In this document: positions 55,602 to 64,000 of the stretch, one piece after another
How positions within the stretch are numbered: the stretch's first letter is position 1
Layout of the letters: each line of letters begins with the position of its first letter
DNA from: Xanthomonas euroxanthea
Lineage (GTDB): Bacteria > Pseudomonadota > Gammaproteobacteria > Xanthomonadales > Xanthomonadaceae
Reading direction: 5' to 3'
Assembly (NCBI RefSeq): GCF_900476395.1
Contig: NZ_UIHB01000002.1
Location: 463,001-527,000 of the forward strand
DNA: 64,000 nucleotides
Position numbers and translations under genes: made by a program
The notes under the pieces: generated by a model
Seen by the model: the letters and a program-made list of their open reading frames with translations, nothing else
What the model was told of the DNA's origin: nothing
Databases searched by the model: none

Positions 55602-58214
55602 TTGGACAAGCTGCTTCGTCGTACCGCCGCGCCTGTCGCGCGTCGTGCCCTCTCTCTGGCTACCGCCGCCGCGGTGCTGATGCTGGCCGCCTGCCAAGGC
55701 AAGGACACCGCCGCCGAGGCAAGCAAGACCGCACCGGCCGCCGCGCCCGCCGAGGCGTCCACCGCCATCCATCCCGACCAGTGGCCGTCGCCGAAGTGGC
55801 CGTTCGCCCAGGACCAGGCCCTGGAGCAGCGCATCACCGATGTGATGGCCAAGATGAGTGTCGAAGAGAAGGTCGCCCAGACCATCCAGGGCGACATCGC
55901 CAGCATGACCCCGGACGACGTGCGCAAGTACCGCATCGGGTCGGTGCTGGCCGGTGGCAACTCCGACCCGGGCGGCAAGTACGACGCCAAGCCGGCCGAG
56001 TGGCTGAAGCTGGCCGACGCCTTCTATGAAGCGTCGATGGACACCTCCAAGGGCGACAATGCGATCCCGATCATCTTCGGCATCGATGCGGTGCACGGCC
56101 AGAGCAACATCGTCGGTGCCACGCTGTTCCCGCACAACATCGGCCTGGGCGCCACGCGCAACCCGGAGCTGATCAAGAAGATCGGTGAAGTCACCGCCGC
56201 CGAAACCCGCGTCACCGGCATGGAGTGGACCTTTGCGCCCACCGTGGCGGTGCCGCAGGACGACCGCTGGGGCCGCAGCTACGAAGGCTATTCCGAGTCG
56301 CCGGACGTGGTGGCCAGCTTCGCCGGCAAGATGGTCGAAGGCGTGCAGGGCACGCCGGGCACCCCGCAGTTCCTCGACGGCAGCCACGTGATTTCCTCGG
56401 TGAAGCATTTCGTCGGCGACGGCGGCACCACCGACGGCAAGGACCAGGGCGACACCAAGGTGTCCGAAGCCACCATGCGCGACATCCACGCGGCCGGTTA
56501 TCCGCCGGCGATCGCGGCCGGTGCGCAGACGGTGATGGCCTCGTTCAACAGCTTCAACGGCGAAAAGATGCACGGCAACAAGGTCATGCTGACCGACGTG
56601 CTCAAGGGCCGCATGAACTTCGGCGGTTTCGTGGTCGGCGACTGGAATGGCCACGGCCAGGTCAAGGGCTGCACCAACGAGAACTGCCCGGCCTCGTTCA
56701 TCGCCGGCGTCGACATGGCGATGGCCTCCGACAGCTGGAAGGGCATTTACGAGACCGAGCTGGCCGCGGTGAAGTCTGGCCAGATTTCGATGGAGCGCCT
56801 GGACGATGCGGTGCGCCGCATCCTGCGCGTCAAGCTGCGCCTGGGCCTGTTCGAAGCCGGCAAGCCGTCCAAGCGCCCGCTCGGCGGCAAGTACGAATTG
56901 CTGGGCGCGCCGGAACACCGCGCGATCGCCCGCCAGGCAGTGCGCGAGTCGCTGGTGCTGCTGAAGAACCAGGCCGGCATCCTGCCGCTGGATCCGAAAA
57001 AGCGCGTGCTGGTGCTGGGCGATGGCGCCAACGACATGGGCAAGCAGTCCGGCGGCTGGACGCTGAACTGGCAGGGCACCGGTACCAAGCGCAGCGACTA
57101 CCCCAACGGCAACACTATCTGGGAAGGCCTGGACAAGCAGATCAAGGCCGCCGGCGGCACCGCCGAGCTGGCAGTCGATGGTGCGTACAAGATCAAGCCC
57201 GACGTGGCGGTGGTGGTGTTCGGTGAGAACCCGTACGCCGAGTTCCAGGGCGACATCGCCACCCTGCTGTACAAGCCGGGCGACGAGAGCGAGCTGGCAT
57301 TGATCAAGAAGCTCAAGGCCGAGGGCATCCCGGTGGTGGCGGTGTTCCTGAGCGGGCGCCCGTTGTGGATGAACCAGTACATCAACGCGGCCGATGCGTT
57401 CGTCGCCGCCTGGTTGCCGGGTTCGGAAGGCGAGGGCATTGCCGACGTGCTGCTGCGCAAGGCCGATGGCACGGTGCAGAACGACTTCAAGGGCAAGCTG
57501 AGCTTCTCCTGGCCCAGGACCGCGGTGCAGTTCGCCAACAACGTCGGCCAGAAGGATTACGACCCGCAGTTCAAGTTCGGCTTCGGCCTGACCTATGCCG
57601 ACAAGGGCGACCTGGCCGCGCTGCCGGAGGAATCGGGCGTGTCCGGCGAGCAGTCGGTGGGCGGGGTGTACTTCGTGCGCGGCAAGCCGGCGCTAGGCAT
57701 TGCGATGCAGCTGTCCAACGCCGGCCAGGCCAACATGCCGGCGACCACGCTGCCGGTGGGTCTGTCCGATGGCAGCCTGAAGATGACCGCCGTCGATCAC
57801 AAGGCGCAGGAAGATGCGCGGCGCCTGGTGTGGTCCGGTGCCAAGGCCTCCAGCGTATTGCTGGTGTCCGGCAAACCGGTCGACGTCTCGCGCGAGAGCA
57901 ACGGCGATGTGCAGCTGCAGCTGACCGTGCGCCGCGACAGCGCGGTAACTGGGCCGGTATGGCTGGGCGTGGGCTGTGGCGACAACTGCGGCGGCCGTGT
58001 CGATGCGCAGAAGACCCTGGCCGCGCTGCCGCAGGGCCAGTGGAAGGTGCTGGGCGTGCCGCTGAAGTGCTTTGCGGTGGCCGGTGCGGACGTGACCAGG
58101 CTGACCCAGGTCGCCAGCATCGAAAGCGCTGCGGCGCTGGACCTGTCGGTGTCGAAGATCGCGCTGGGCGCGCTCAACGAAGCCGAAGTCACGCTCGACT
58201 GCCCGGTCAAGTAA
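55602..58214 (+). CDS. GH3 beta-glucosidase lipoprotein
   Basis: An 870-residue GH3 exo-enzyme. The signal AAVLMLAAC gives a lipid-anchored protein (Cys31). The TIM-barrel domain contains the family nucleophile Asp347 in FVVGDWNGHG and KHFVGDGGT; the second domain has VVVFGENPYAEFQG and SGRPLWMN. A C-terminal beta-rich domain (from about 690) is like the exo-1,4-beta-glucan glucohydrolase branch. TTG 55602 has GGAG 9 nt upstream and yields a normal signal peptide; ATG 55548 would give an over-long N-region and sits right after a TTGACA box. It should release glucose from beta-glucans or cello-oligosaccharides. A sodium/sugar symporter follows. Confidence 0.9.
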   Translation: MDKLLRRTAAPVARRALSLATAAAVLMLAACQGKDTAAEASKTAPAAAPAEASTAIHPDQWPSPKWPFAQDQALEQRITDVMAKMSVEEKVAQTIQGDIASMTPDDVRKYRIGSVLAGGNSDPGGKYDAKPAEWLKLADAFYEASMDTSKGDNAIPIIFGIDAVHGQSNIVGATLFPHNIGLGATRNPELIKKIGEVTAAETRVTGMEWTFAPTVAVPQDDRWGRSYEGYSESPDVVASFAGKMVEGVQGTPGTPQFLDGSHVISSVKHFVGDGGTTDGKDQGDTKVSEATMRDIHAAGYPPAIAAGAQTVMASFNSFNGEKMHGNKVMLTDVLKGRMNFGGFVVGDWNGHGQVKGCTNENCPASFIAGVDMAMASDSWKGIYETELAAVKSGQISMERLDDAVRRILRVKLRLGLFEAGKPSKRPLGGKYELLGAPEHRAIARQAVRESLVLLKNQAGILPLDPKKRVLVLGDGANDMGKQSGGWTLNWQGTGTKRSDYPNGNTIWEGLDKQIKAAGGTAELAVDGAYKIKPDVAVVVFGENPYAEFQGDIATLLYKPGDESELALIKKLKAEGIPVVAVFLSGRPLWMNQYINAADAFVAAWLPGSEGEGIADVLLRKADGTVQNDFKGKLSFSWPRTAVQFANNVGQKDYDPQFKFGFGLTYADKGDLAALPEESGVSGEQSVGGVYFVRGKPALGIAMQLSNAGQANMPATTLPVGLSDGSLKMTAVDHKAQEDARRLVWSGAKASSVLLVSGKPVDVSRESNGDVQLQLTVRRDSAVTGPVWLGVGCGDNCGGRVDAQKTLAALPQGQWKVLGVPLKCFAVAGADVTRLTQVASIESAAALDLSVSKIALGALNEAEVTLDCPVK

Positions 58215-58218
58215 GCAG

Positions 58219-58246
58219 CACACCCGCAGGCGCGCCTGCGGGTGTG
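58219..58246. terminator. Palindromic hairpin after GH3
   Basis: CACACCCGCAGGCG/CGCCTGCGGGTGTG, a perfect 28-bp palindrome 5 nt after the GH3 stop. It lacks a T tract. It may terminate GH3 transcription partly or protect its 3' end. Confidence 0.5.
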
Positions 58247-58469
58247 TCCAGGTAATCAGGACACACGCGTCGCCGGTCCCGGCGACGTGCTACAGCGGCC
58301 ACCCTCAGCGGTGGTGTCATCAGCCGCCGCGGGACGCGCGCGTCGATCGGCCGGGAAGGCCTGCAGCTGCGGTTCGCCGCGCTGCCGCCATGCACGCGGT
58401 GCGGGCGGCGGCAGTCTGCAGGCCTGTCCGCTCCACGACGCGCCGCCCAGAGCCAGACAGGAGAGTGCA

Positions 58470-60032
58470 GTGGGTTTGGCGACGTTGGATATCGTGATTG
58501 TGCTGGTCTATCTGACCGGCATCTTCGTGCTCGCGCAGTGGGTCTCGCGCGAGAAGGCCGGTCACACCAAGAGCGCCGAGGATTACTTCCTGGCGAGCAA
58601 GTCGTTGCCGTGGTGGGCGATCGGTGCCTCGCTGATTGCCGCGAACATTTCGGCCGAACAGATCATCGGCATGGCCGGCTCCGGCTATGCGATCGGCCTG
58701 GCGATCGCGTCCTACGAGTGGATGGCGGCGCTGACGCTGCTGATCGTCGGCAAGTTCTTCCTGCCGATCTTCCTGCGCAACGGCATCTACACCATGCCGC
58801 AGTTCCTGGAACAGCGCTACGGCAAGTGGATCCGCACGCTGATGGCGGTGTTCTGGCTGCTGCTGTACGTGTTCGTCAATCTCACCTCGATCCTGTGGCT
58901 GGGCTCGATCGCGGTCAGCCAGGTCACCGGCATGGACCAGACCCTGGCGCTGGCACTGATCGGCGTGTTCGCGCTGGTCTACCAGCTGTATGGCGGGTTG
59001 AAGGCGGTGGCCTTGACCGACATCGTGCAGGTCACGCTGCTGGTGCTGGGCGGCCTGCTGGTGGCCGGGCTGACCCTGGCACGGATCGGCGACGGTGCCG
59101 GCGTGCTGGCCGGCTTCAAGCACCTGTGGAATGCGCACCCGGAGCACTTCCACATGATCCTGAGCAAGGACAACCCGTTCTACAAGGACCTGCCCGGCCT
59201 GAGCGTGCTGCTGGGCGGCCTGTGGGTGATGAACATCAGCTACTGGGGGTTCAACCAGTACATCATCCAGCGCGCGCTGGCGGCCAAGAACATCGGCGAG
59301 GCGCAGAAGGGCATGGTGTTCGCCGCGTTCCTGAAGCTGCTGATGCCGTTGGTGATCGTGGTGCCGGGCATTGCCGCAGTGGTGCTGGCGCCGGACCTGG
59401 CCAAGCCCGACCAGGCCTATCCGACCATGATGCAGCTGTTGCCGACCGGCATCCTGGGCCTGGTGTTCGCGGCGCTGGTGGCGGCGATCGTGGCCTCGCT
59501 GGCCTCCAAGATCAACTCGGTTGCGACGATCTTCACCCTGGATTTCTACGCCAAGTTCCGGCCGCAGACCGAGCAGAAGCAACTGGTGCGCGTGGGCCGC
59601 ATCGTGGCCATCGTGGCGGTGATCATCGGCATCCTGACCGCGCGGCCGTTGCTGGGCAACTTCGACCAGGGTTTCCAGTTCATCCAGGAATTCACCGGCT
59701 TCTTCACCCCGGGCGTGGTGGTGATCTTCATGCTTGGCCTGTTCTGGAAGCGCGCCAACGAAGCCGGTGCGCTGACCGCGGCGATCGGCTCGGTGGTGCT
59801 GTCGTTCGCGCTCAAGTTCGCCTGGCCGGAACTGCCGTTCATGGACCGCATTGGGGTGGTGTTCGTGGCCGCGCTGGTACTGGCGGTGCTGGTGTCGTTG
59901 ATGACCGCCCCGACCCAGGCACGCGATCTGATCCGCACCGACGATGTGGCCTACGGCACCACGCTGGGCTTCAAGATCGGTGCGATCGGGGTCGTGGCGA
60001 TCCTGATCGCGCTCTATGCGGTGTTCTGGTAA
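58470..60032 (+). CDS. Sodium:solute symporter, SGLT-like sugar transporter
   Basis: A 520-residue SSS-family inner-membrane protein with about 14 helices. It has SAEDYFLASKSLPWWAIGASLIAANISAEQIIGMAGSGYAIG at the N-terminus, helix-6 region WVMNISYWGFNQYIIQRALAAK, and VASLASKINSVATIFTLDFY, all typical of sodium/glucose symporters. It probably imports glucose released by the GH3 enzyme encoded 255 nt upstream. The start is GTG 58470 with AGGAG before it. Confidence 0.92.
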   Translation: MGLATLDIVIVLVYLTGIFVLAQWVSREKAGHTKSAEDYFLASKSLPWWAIGASLIAANISAEQIIGMAGSGYAIGLAIASYEWMAALTLLIVGKFFLPIFLRNGIYTMPQFLEQRYGKWIRTLMAVFWLLLYVFVNLTSILWLGSIAVSQVTGMDQTLALALIGVFALVYQLYGGLKAVALTDIVQVTLLVLGGLLVAGLTLARIGDGAGVLAGFKHLWNAHPEHFHMILSKDNPFYKDLPGLSVLLGGLWVMNISYWGFNQYIIQRALAAKNIGEAQKGMVFAAFLKLLMPLVIVVPGIAAVVLAPDLAKPDQAYPTMMQLLPTGILGLVFAALVAAIVASLASKINSVATIFTLDFYAKFRPQTEQKQLVRVGRIVAIVAVIIGILTARPLLGNFDQGFQFIQEFTGFFTPGVVVIFMLGLFWKRANEAGALTAAIGSVVLSFALKFAWPELPFMDRIGVVFVAALVLAVLVSLMTAPTQARDLIRTDDVAYGTTLGFKIGAIGVVAILIALYAVFW

Positions 60033-60066
60033 TCGATCAGACCGCACGCTGAGATCAGCCGTGCAT

Positions 60067-60098
60067 ATGCGGCGCGACACGCAGGTGTCGCGCCGCAT
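60067..60098. terminator. Bidirectional hairpin between convergent genes
   Basis: A 14-bp stem ATGCGGCGCGACAC/GTGTCGCGCCGCAT with loop GCAG lies between the symporter and the minus-strand EAL gene. There is no clear T tract. Confidence 0.6.
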
Positions 60099-60125
60099 TG
60101 CGTTTGGACGTTGTGCGGTTGGCGC

Positions 60126-61982
60126 TTACACCCGCGCCGCGGCCAGGCTCGCAGCGAGCAGGTTGACCGGTGCTTCGAACTGCTCGTGCCACGGCGTCTG
60201 CAGCCAGGTTTCCAGTGCGGCCGCCGGCATCGGTTTGGCGATCCAGTAGCCCTGGCCTTCGTCGCAGCCCCAGGCGCGCAACTGCGTGTAGGCCTCCGCC
60301 GATTCAATGCCTTCGGCGACCACGCGCTGGCCCAGGCTGTGGCCGAGCTGGATCATGGCCGGCACCAGGGTGCGGTCGGTACGGCTGTCCGGCAACGAGC
60401 GGATGAAGGACTGATCGATCTTCAACGAGCTGGCCGGCAGCTGCTTGAGATAGCTGAAATTGCTGTAGCCGGTGCCGAAGTCGTCGATGGCGATGTGCAC
60501 GCCCAGCGCCGCGATCGCCGCCAGTTGCTCGGCCAGATGCTCGGGGTGGCGGATCATCGCGCTTTCGGTGAATTCGATCTCCAGCCGGCGCGGATCCAGC
60601 TTGTGGCGCTCCAGGCCACGCCGCAGCAGGCCGACGAAGCCGGGCCGGTCCAGGTCGGCGGCTGACACGTTCAAGGCCAGATTGAAATCCAGGCCCTGTT
60701 GCTGCCAGCGCGCGGCCTGGGCGATGCCGTTGTCGATCACCCAGGCAGTGATGCGGTTGATCAACGCGGTCTTCTCGGCCATCGGCACGAAGTCGGCGGG
60801 CATCACCGGGCCGATCATCGGATGCTGCCAGCGCAGCAGCGCTTCCACCCCGACGCAGCGGTGATCGTGCAGGTCCACGCGCGGCTGGTAGTGCAGACGC
60901 AGCTGGCTGGAACTGTCCAGCGCGGCGGGCAGGGCCGCCAGCAGGCGGAAGGTATTGCGCTGGGCCACGTCGTGCTTGCGCTCGTACATGCTCCAGGGCG
61001 CGCCGCGCTCGCGCGAGATGTCCACCGAAGTGGTCAGCGAACGGATGGTGTCGGCCGCGCCATAGCTGGTCTGCAGCGAGACCGCGCCGATCGAGGCCAC
61101 CGGGGTATGCGGAATGCCCTGATGTTCCAGCGGCTCGGCAAAGGCCTTGGAGACCTTGGTGCACAGCGTGGACAACCGGTGCGTCTCGACCTGGGCCAGG
61201 AAGCCGAAGGTGGTCGGGTCCAGCCGATACAACGCGGTGCCGGCAGGCAGATAGGCCGCCAGGCGGCGCTGCGCGAGCGCCACATAGCCGTCGGCATAGT
61301 CCCAGCCCAGCGCCTTGACCATTTCGCGGAAATAGTCGCTGCCGCAGATGTCGACCGCCACGGCGGTGGTGGCCGGGGCGCTGTCGCGTTGCGACAGCCA
61401 GGCATCCAGGTCTTCGGCAAAGCGCGACCGATTGGGCAGCCCGGTCGGGCCGTCGCGATAGGTGGTGCTGCGCAGGTTTTCCACCCGCAGCACCGCCAGG
61501 TCGCGCAGGCCTTCCAGTTGGGTGATCGCCTCGGCGTCCAGACCCGGGCGCGGGCTGGTTCCGATCACGCACAAGGTGCCGATGCGGTGGCCGTCGCGCA
61601 GCGTCAGCGGTGCGCCGGCGTAGAAGCGGATGAACGGCGGGCCCAGCACCAGCGGGTTGTCGCAAAAGCGCGGATCCAGTTGTGCGTCGGGCACCACCAT
61701 CACCTCGTGGCTGCGGATCGCATGCGCGCAGAACGCCTGGTCGCGCGGTGTTTCCTGCGGCTCCAGGCCGATGCGGGCCTTGAACCACTGGCGATGCTCG
61801 TCCACCAGCGATACCAGTGCGATTTCCGCGCCCAGGTTGCGGGCAGCCATCGCGGCGATGGTCTCGAACACCGGATCGGGCGGCGAGTCCAGCAGGCAAA
61901 GACCACGCAGGACGGCCAACCGGGTCGACTCATCGACCTCGGGCGGAGGAGGGGAACTGACGGGAGCGAGCGCGGAATGCAT
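60126..61982 (-). CDS. GAF - degenerate GGDEF - EAL cyclic-di-GMP phosphodiesterase
   Basis: A 618-residue cytoplasmic signalling protein. A GAF sensor domain (about 20-170) precedes a GGDEF-like domain in which the signature is replaced (YRLDPTTFGFLA where GGDEF is expected), so it is probably catalytically dead. The EAL domain (about 360-600) keeps GVEALLRW, NVSAADL, EFTESAMI, AIDDFGTGYSNFSYLKQL, LKIDQSF and VAEGIES, consistent with an active c-di-GMP phosphodiesterase. In Xanthomonas such proteins tune motility, biofilm and virulence. It is monocistronic and convergent with the symporter. Confidence 0.92.
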   Translation of the reverse strand: MHSALAPVSSPPPPEVDESTRLAVLRGLCLLDSPPDPVFETIAAMAARNLGAEIALVSLVDEHRQWFKARIGLEPQETPRDQAFCAHAIRSHEVMVVPDAQLDPRFCDNPLVLGPPFIRFYAGAPLTLRDGHRIGTLCVIGTSPRPGLDAEAITQLEGLRDLAVLRVENLRSTTYRDGPTGLPNRSRFAEDLDAWLSQRDSAPATTAVAVDICGSDYFREMVKALGWDYADGYVALAQRRLAAYLPAGTALYRLDPTTFGFLAQVETHRLSTLCTKVSKAFAEPLEHQGIPHTPVASIGAVSLQTSYGAADTIRSLTTSVDISRERGAPWSMYERKHDVAQRNTFRLLAALPAALDSSSQLRLHYQPRVDLHDHRCVGVEALLRWQHPMIGPVMPADFVPMAEKTALINRITAWVIDNGIAQAARWQQQGLDFNLALNVSAADLDRPGFVGLLRRGLERHKLDPRRLEIEFTESAMIRHPEHLAEQLAAIAALGVHIAIDDFGTGYSNFSYLKQLPASSLKIDQSFIRSLPDSRTDRTLVPAMIQLGHSLGQRVVAEGIESAEAYTQLRAWGCDEGQGYWIAKPMPAAALETWLQTPWHEQFEAPVNLLAASLAAARV

Positions 61983-62316
61983 GTGCTCGTATCGGCCTGA
62001 AGCGTGATCCCTTGATCGACAGCACCGGGCTTTGTTCAGTTGACGCGGTTTTCCCGCACGGTGGCCGCGGTTGAAGCGCCGCGGCGACGGCCGCGACGCG
62101 GCGGCATCAGGCAGCGGTTTGGGCGACGGCTGGGCGCCAGGCCGGCGATTGCGCCGGTTCCTAAGTCATGCCTGATGCGACGGGCCGGCAGCGCCGTCGG
62201 CACCGATGCGCGTCGCTCAACATTATCGACGCCTGGCCGATCACTGGTGGTAAGCCCGCCTTGTCGTCCCACTAGCAGTAACGATTCAGCGCACTGATTT
62301 TGGTGCCTGCTCGTTG

Positions 62317-62332
62317 TGTGACAGGGATTACA
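62317..62332 (+). promoter_or_regulatory. Clp (CRP-like) binding-site candidate upstream of GH5
   Basis: TGTGACAGGGATTACA matches TGTGA-N6-TCACA in 9 of 10 fixed positions. Its centre is about 61 nt upstream of the start predicted from the TTGACA box, the standard class I activator distance. Clp activates extracellular enzyme genes in Xanthomonas. Confidence 0.55.
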
Positions 62333-62349
62333 TCAACAGCTACCGCAAA

Positions 62350-62378
62350 TTGACACAGTGTTCACGGGCGCTGTGAGT
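62350..62378 (+). promoter_or_regulatory. Promoter of the GH5 gene
   Basis: A consensus -35 TTGACA (62350-62355), then 17 nt and a poor -10 (GTGAGT, 62373-62378). The weak -10 fits a promoter that needs an activator. Confidence 0.4.
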
Positions 62379-62421
62379 TACGCCATCGCCCGTCATCCTC
62401 CCCGCTGCCTGGAAATCGATC

Positions 62422-63411
62422 GTGAAATCACCGTTGCCCCGTTTTGCCCGCCGCATGCTGCTGGTCGTTGCAGGCCTGGCATTGTCGTCTGCCGCGCACG
62501 CAGGGCTGTCGGTGTCCGGCACCCAGCTGCGTGAGTCCAATGGCAATACCGTGGTATTGCGTGGCGTCAATCTGCCGCACGCCTGGTACGCAAGCCGAAC
62601 CGATGCGGCCCTGGCCGCCATTGCCGCCACCGGCGCCAACAGCGTGCGTGTGGTGCTCAGTTCCGGTTATCGCTGGAACCGTACGCCGGAGGCCGAGGTG
62701 GCGCGCATCATCGCGCGTTGCAAAAGCCTGGGCTTGATCGCGGTGCTGGAGGTGCACGACACCACCGGCTATGGCGAAGACGGCGCCGCCGCCGGTCTGT
62801 CCCATGCCACTGCGTACTGGACCAGCATCCGCAAGGCACTGATCGGCAACGAAGACCACGTCATCATCAACATCGGCAACGAGCCGTTCGGCAACCAGTT
62901 GAGCGCCAGCGAATGGGTCAATGGCCATGCAACGGCGATCGCCGCGTTGCGCAAGACCGGGCTGACCCACGCATTGATGGTGGATGCACCGAACTGGGGC
63001 CAGGACTGGAAGTTCTATATGCGCGACAACGCGGCCGCCTTGCTGGCGCGCGACAGCCGCCGCAACCTGATCTTCAGCGTGCACATGTACGAAGTGTTCG
63101 GCAGCGATGCGACGGTCAACAAGTATTTGCGCGCCTTCCGCGATAAAAAGCTGGCACTGGTGATCGGCGAGTTCGGAGGAGACCATCGCGGCGCGCAGGT
63201 GGACGAGGCGGCGATCATGCGTCGCGCCCGCGAATACAACGTTGGCTACCTGGGCTGGTCGTGGTCGGGCAACGACAGCAGCACGCAATCGCTGGATATC
63301 GCAATCGGCTGGAACGCCACGCGCCTCAGCAGTTGGGGCCGCAACTTGATCCTGGGCGCCGATGGCATCACCGCGACCTCGCGCAGGGCGAGCGTATTCG
63401 GCCCGCGTTGA
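62422..63411 (+). CDS. Secreted GH5 glycosidase, probable endo-beta-mannanase
   Basis: A 329-residue exported enzyme (signal ending SSAAHAGL). It is a single GH5 TIM barrel with catalytic Glu154 (GNEPFGN) and Glu250 (IGEFGGDH), plus HDTTGYGED and YLGWSWSGND typical of subfamily 8 bacterial mannanases; cellulase activity is the alternative. No carbohydrate-binding module is attached. It should degrade plant mannan outside the cell after type II secretion. The ATG at 62422 gives a clean signal peptide. Confidence 0.9.
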   Translation: MKSPLPRFARRMLLVVAGLALSSAAHAGLSVSGTQLRESNGNTVVLRGVNLPHAWYASRTDAALAAIAATGANSVRVVLSSGYRWNRTPEAEVARIIARCKSLGLIAVLEVHDTTGYGEDGAAAGLSHATAYWTSIRKALIGNEDHVIINIGNEPFGNQLSASEWVNGHATAIAALRKTGLTHALMVDAPNWGQDWKFYMRDNAAALLARDSRRNLIFSVHMYEVFGSDATVNKYLRAFRDKKLALVIGEFGGDHRGAQVDEAAIMRRAREYNVGYLGWSWSGNDSSTQSLDIAIGWNATRLSSWGRNLILGADGITATSRRASVFGPR

Positions 63412-63451
63412 GATTGAAGCTCCACAGTCGGTAGAGCGGTCGATCCGGCGC

Positions 63452-63622
63452 TTGGTTGCAGGCCCTTGCCCGGCCACCATGGCGGGACACGCCGTGAATC
63501 CGTCCATGGAGGCTCTTACGCGGCATCCATGCCGCGTAAGGTCCCGCGACGGTGAGCGGGCAAGGACCAGTCGAGATGGTCGGTACTCAAAGTTAAGAGC
63601 AGTGCCGGATGCGCCTTGTTCG
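63452..63622 (+). repeat. Intergenic repeat element, copy A
   Basis: About 171 nt starting TTGGTTGCAGGCCCTTGCCC and ending TTGTTCG, with internal inverted arms (CTTACGCGGCATCCATGCCGCGTAAG) and outer GGGCAAGG/CCTTGCCC arms. It closely resembles copy B. Confidence 0.75.
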
Positions 63623-63694
63623 ATCGTGGAGCATCTGCACACCGCCGCATTACAGACAGCTTTCAGATGAGCGCCGACCAACTGTCTGGTGCGG

Positions 63695-63800
63695 TGTCCT
63701 TGCCGGTTGCGGGACCGTGTGGCGGCATGGATGCCGCCACCGAGCCCCCAGGGATGGGTTCACGGCGTGTCCCGCAAGCGGTGAGGGCGCCGCGCCCTCG
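63695..63800 (-). repeat. Intergenic repeat element, copy C (inverted, partial)
   Basis: Begins GTCCTTGCCGG and contains GGCGGCATGGATGCCGCC and TTCACGGCGTGTCCCGC, matching the reverse complement of copies A and B over most of its 106 nt. Confidence 0.65.
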
Positions 63801-63810
63801 ACGCTGCGCG

Positions 63811-63983
63811 TTGGCTGCAGGGCCCTTGCCCGCCCACCATCGCGGGACACGCCGCAAGTACGTCCATGTAGGCTCCGGCGCGGCATCCATGCCGCTCAGG
63901 GTCCCGCGACGATGAGCGGGCAAGGACCTATCGAGATGGTCGGTGCGCATGGGTAAGAGCAGTGCGGGATGGGGCCCTGTTCG
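63811..63983 (+). repeat. Intergenic repeat element, copy B
   Basis: About 173 nt starting TTGGCTGCAGGGCCCTTGCCC and ending CTGTTCG, sharing GCGGGACACGCCG, GCGGCATCCATGCCGC, GAGCGGGCAAGGACC and GAGATGGTCGGT with copy A. Confidence 0.75.
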
Positions 63984-64000
63984 CTCATGACGTATCGGCT

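Larger units (their letters stand above)
61983..62421. other. Control region between EAL gene and GH5
   Basis: 439 nt divergent region. The GH5-proximal 110 nt contain a Clp-like site and a promoter. The rest is GC-rich with no supported gene. Confidence 0.6.
63412..64000. other. Repeat-rich intergenic region at right edge
   Basis: 589 nt with no convincing gene; it is dominated by three copies of one repeat element listed separately. What follows lies outside the window. Confidence 0.6.

Overview
The window is a GC-rich chromosomal stretch of a plant-associated Xanthomonas (Gammaproteobacteria). Three things point there: two TonB-dependent receptors of the Xanthomonas/Caulobacter type, a complete Xanthomonas-style xyloglucan-utilization locus, and a peroxiredoxin whose Cys48/Cys84 pair matches the X. 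campestris enzyme. The species cannot be fixed from the sequence alone. No phage, insertion sequence or CRISPR array was seen.

Layout. 1-5 kb: the 3' part of a PAS-repeat chemotaxis receptor, a pirin/quercetinase gene divergent from a LysR gene, and a DedA-rhodanese fusion. 5-11.1 kb: two tandem tRNA-Arg genes, then a minus-strand run of housekeeping genes (hydrolase, thiD, DUF1275, lipoprotein, PhoH, bcp, rraB-like, gcvR-like). 11.3-13.2 kb: dapA with a short BamC-like lipoprotein, and fdxA. 13.3-16.8 kb: a tightly overlapping galactonate operon (dgoA, dgoD, SMP-30 lactonase, dgoK) divergent from a GbpR-like LysR regulator (17.2-18.2 kb). 18.4-40.5 kb: two TonB receptors, GH74 endo-xyloglucanase, xyloglucan acetylesterase, GH35, GH31, GH95, xylB, xylA and a sugar:H+ symporter. 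40.8-43.2 kb: a lower-GC patch with a MASE1 protein carrying a degenerate kinase region and small unknown genes. 43.5-51.7 kb: amidase, folE2, tRNA-Glu, and the pcnB-folK-panB-panC / panD-pgi cluster. 51.9-52.9 kb: a Phd-like/Zeta-like toxin-antitoxin pair. 52.9-64 kb: tandem REPIN-like repeats, PhoX phosphatase with a good PHO box, a GH3 glucosidase and sodium/sugar symporter, a GAF-GGDEF-EAL protein, a GH5 mannanase/glucanase with a Clp-like site, and a family of intergenic repeats at the right edge.

How the genes work together. The central 27 kb reads as one nutritional module. GH74 cuts the xyloglucan backbone and the acetylesterase deacetylates. Oligosaccharides enter through the TonB receptors. 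GH35, GH31 and GH95 remove galactose, xylose and fucose. XylA/XylB feed xylose to the pentose phosphate pathway, and the dgo enzymes can degrade galactose after its oxidation to galactonate. This locus type is already described in Xanthomonas. What I did not expect is a 28-bp sequence pattern (GAATAG-like, 8 nt, GAAWWTTTCATTKG) with identical internal spacing in three places: the dgo/LysR divergent region and upstream of each TonB receptor. It suggests that the LysR regulator ties galactonate catabolism to xyloglucan-oligosaccharide import. Other points worth checking are a probable non-AUG (ATC) start of pcnB, the Phd/Zeta pairing, and the MASE1 protein that appears to have lost its kinase motifs.
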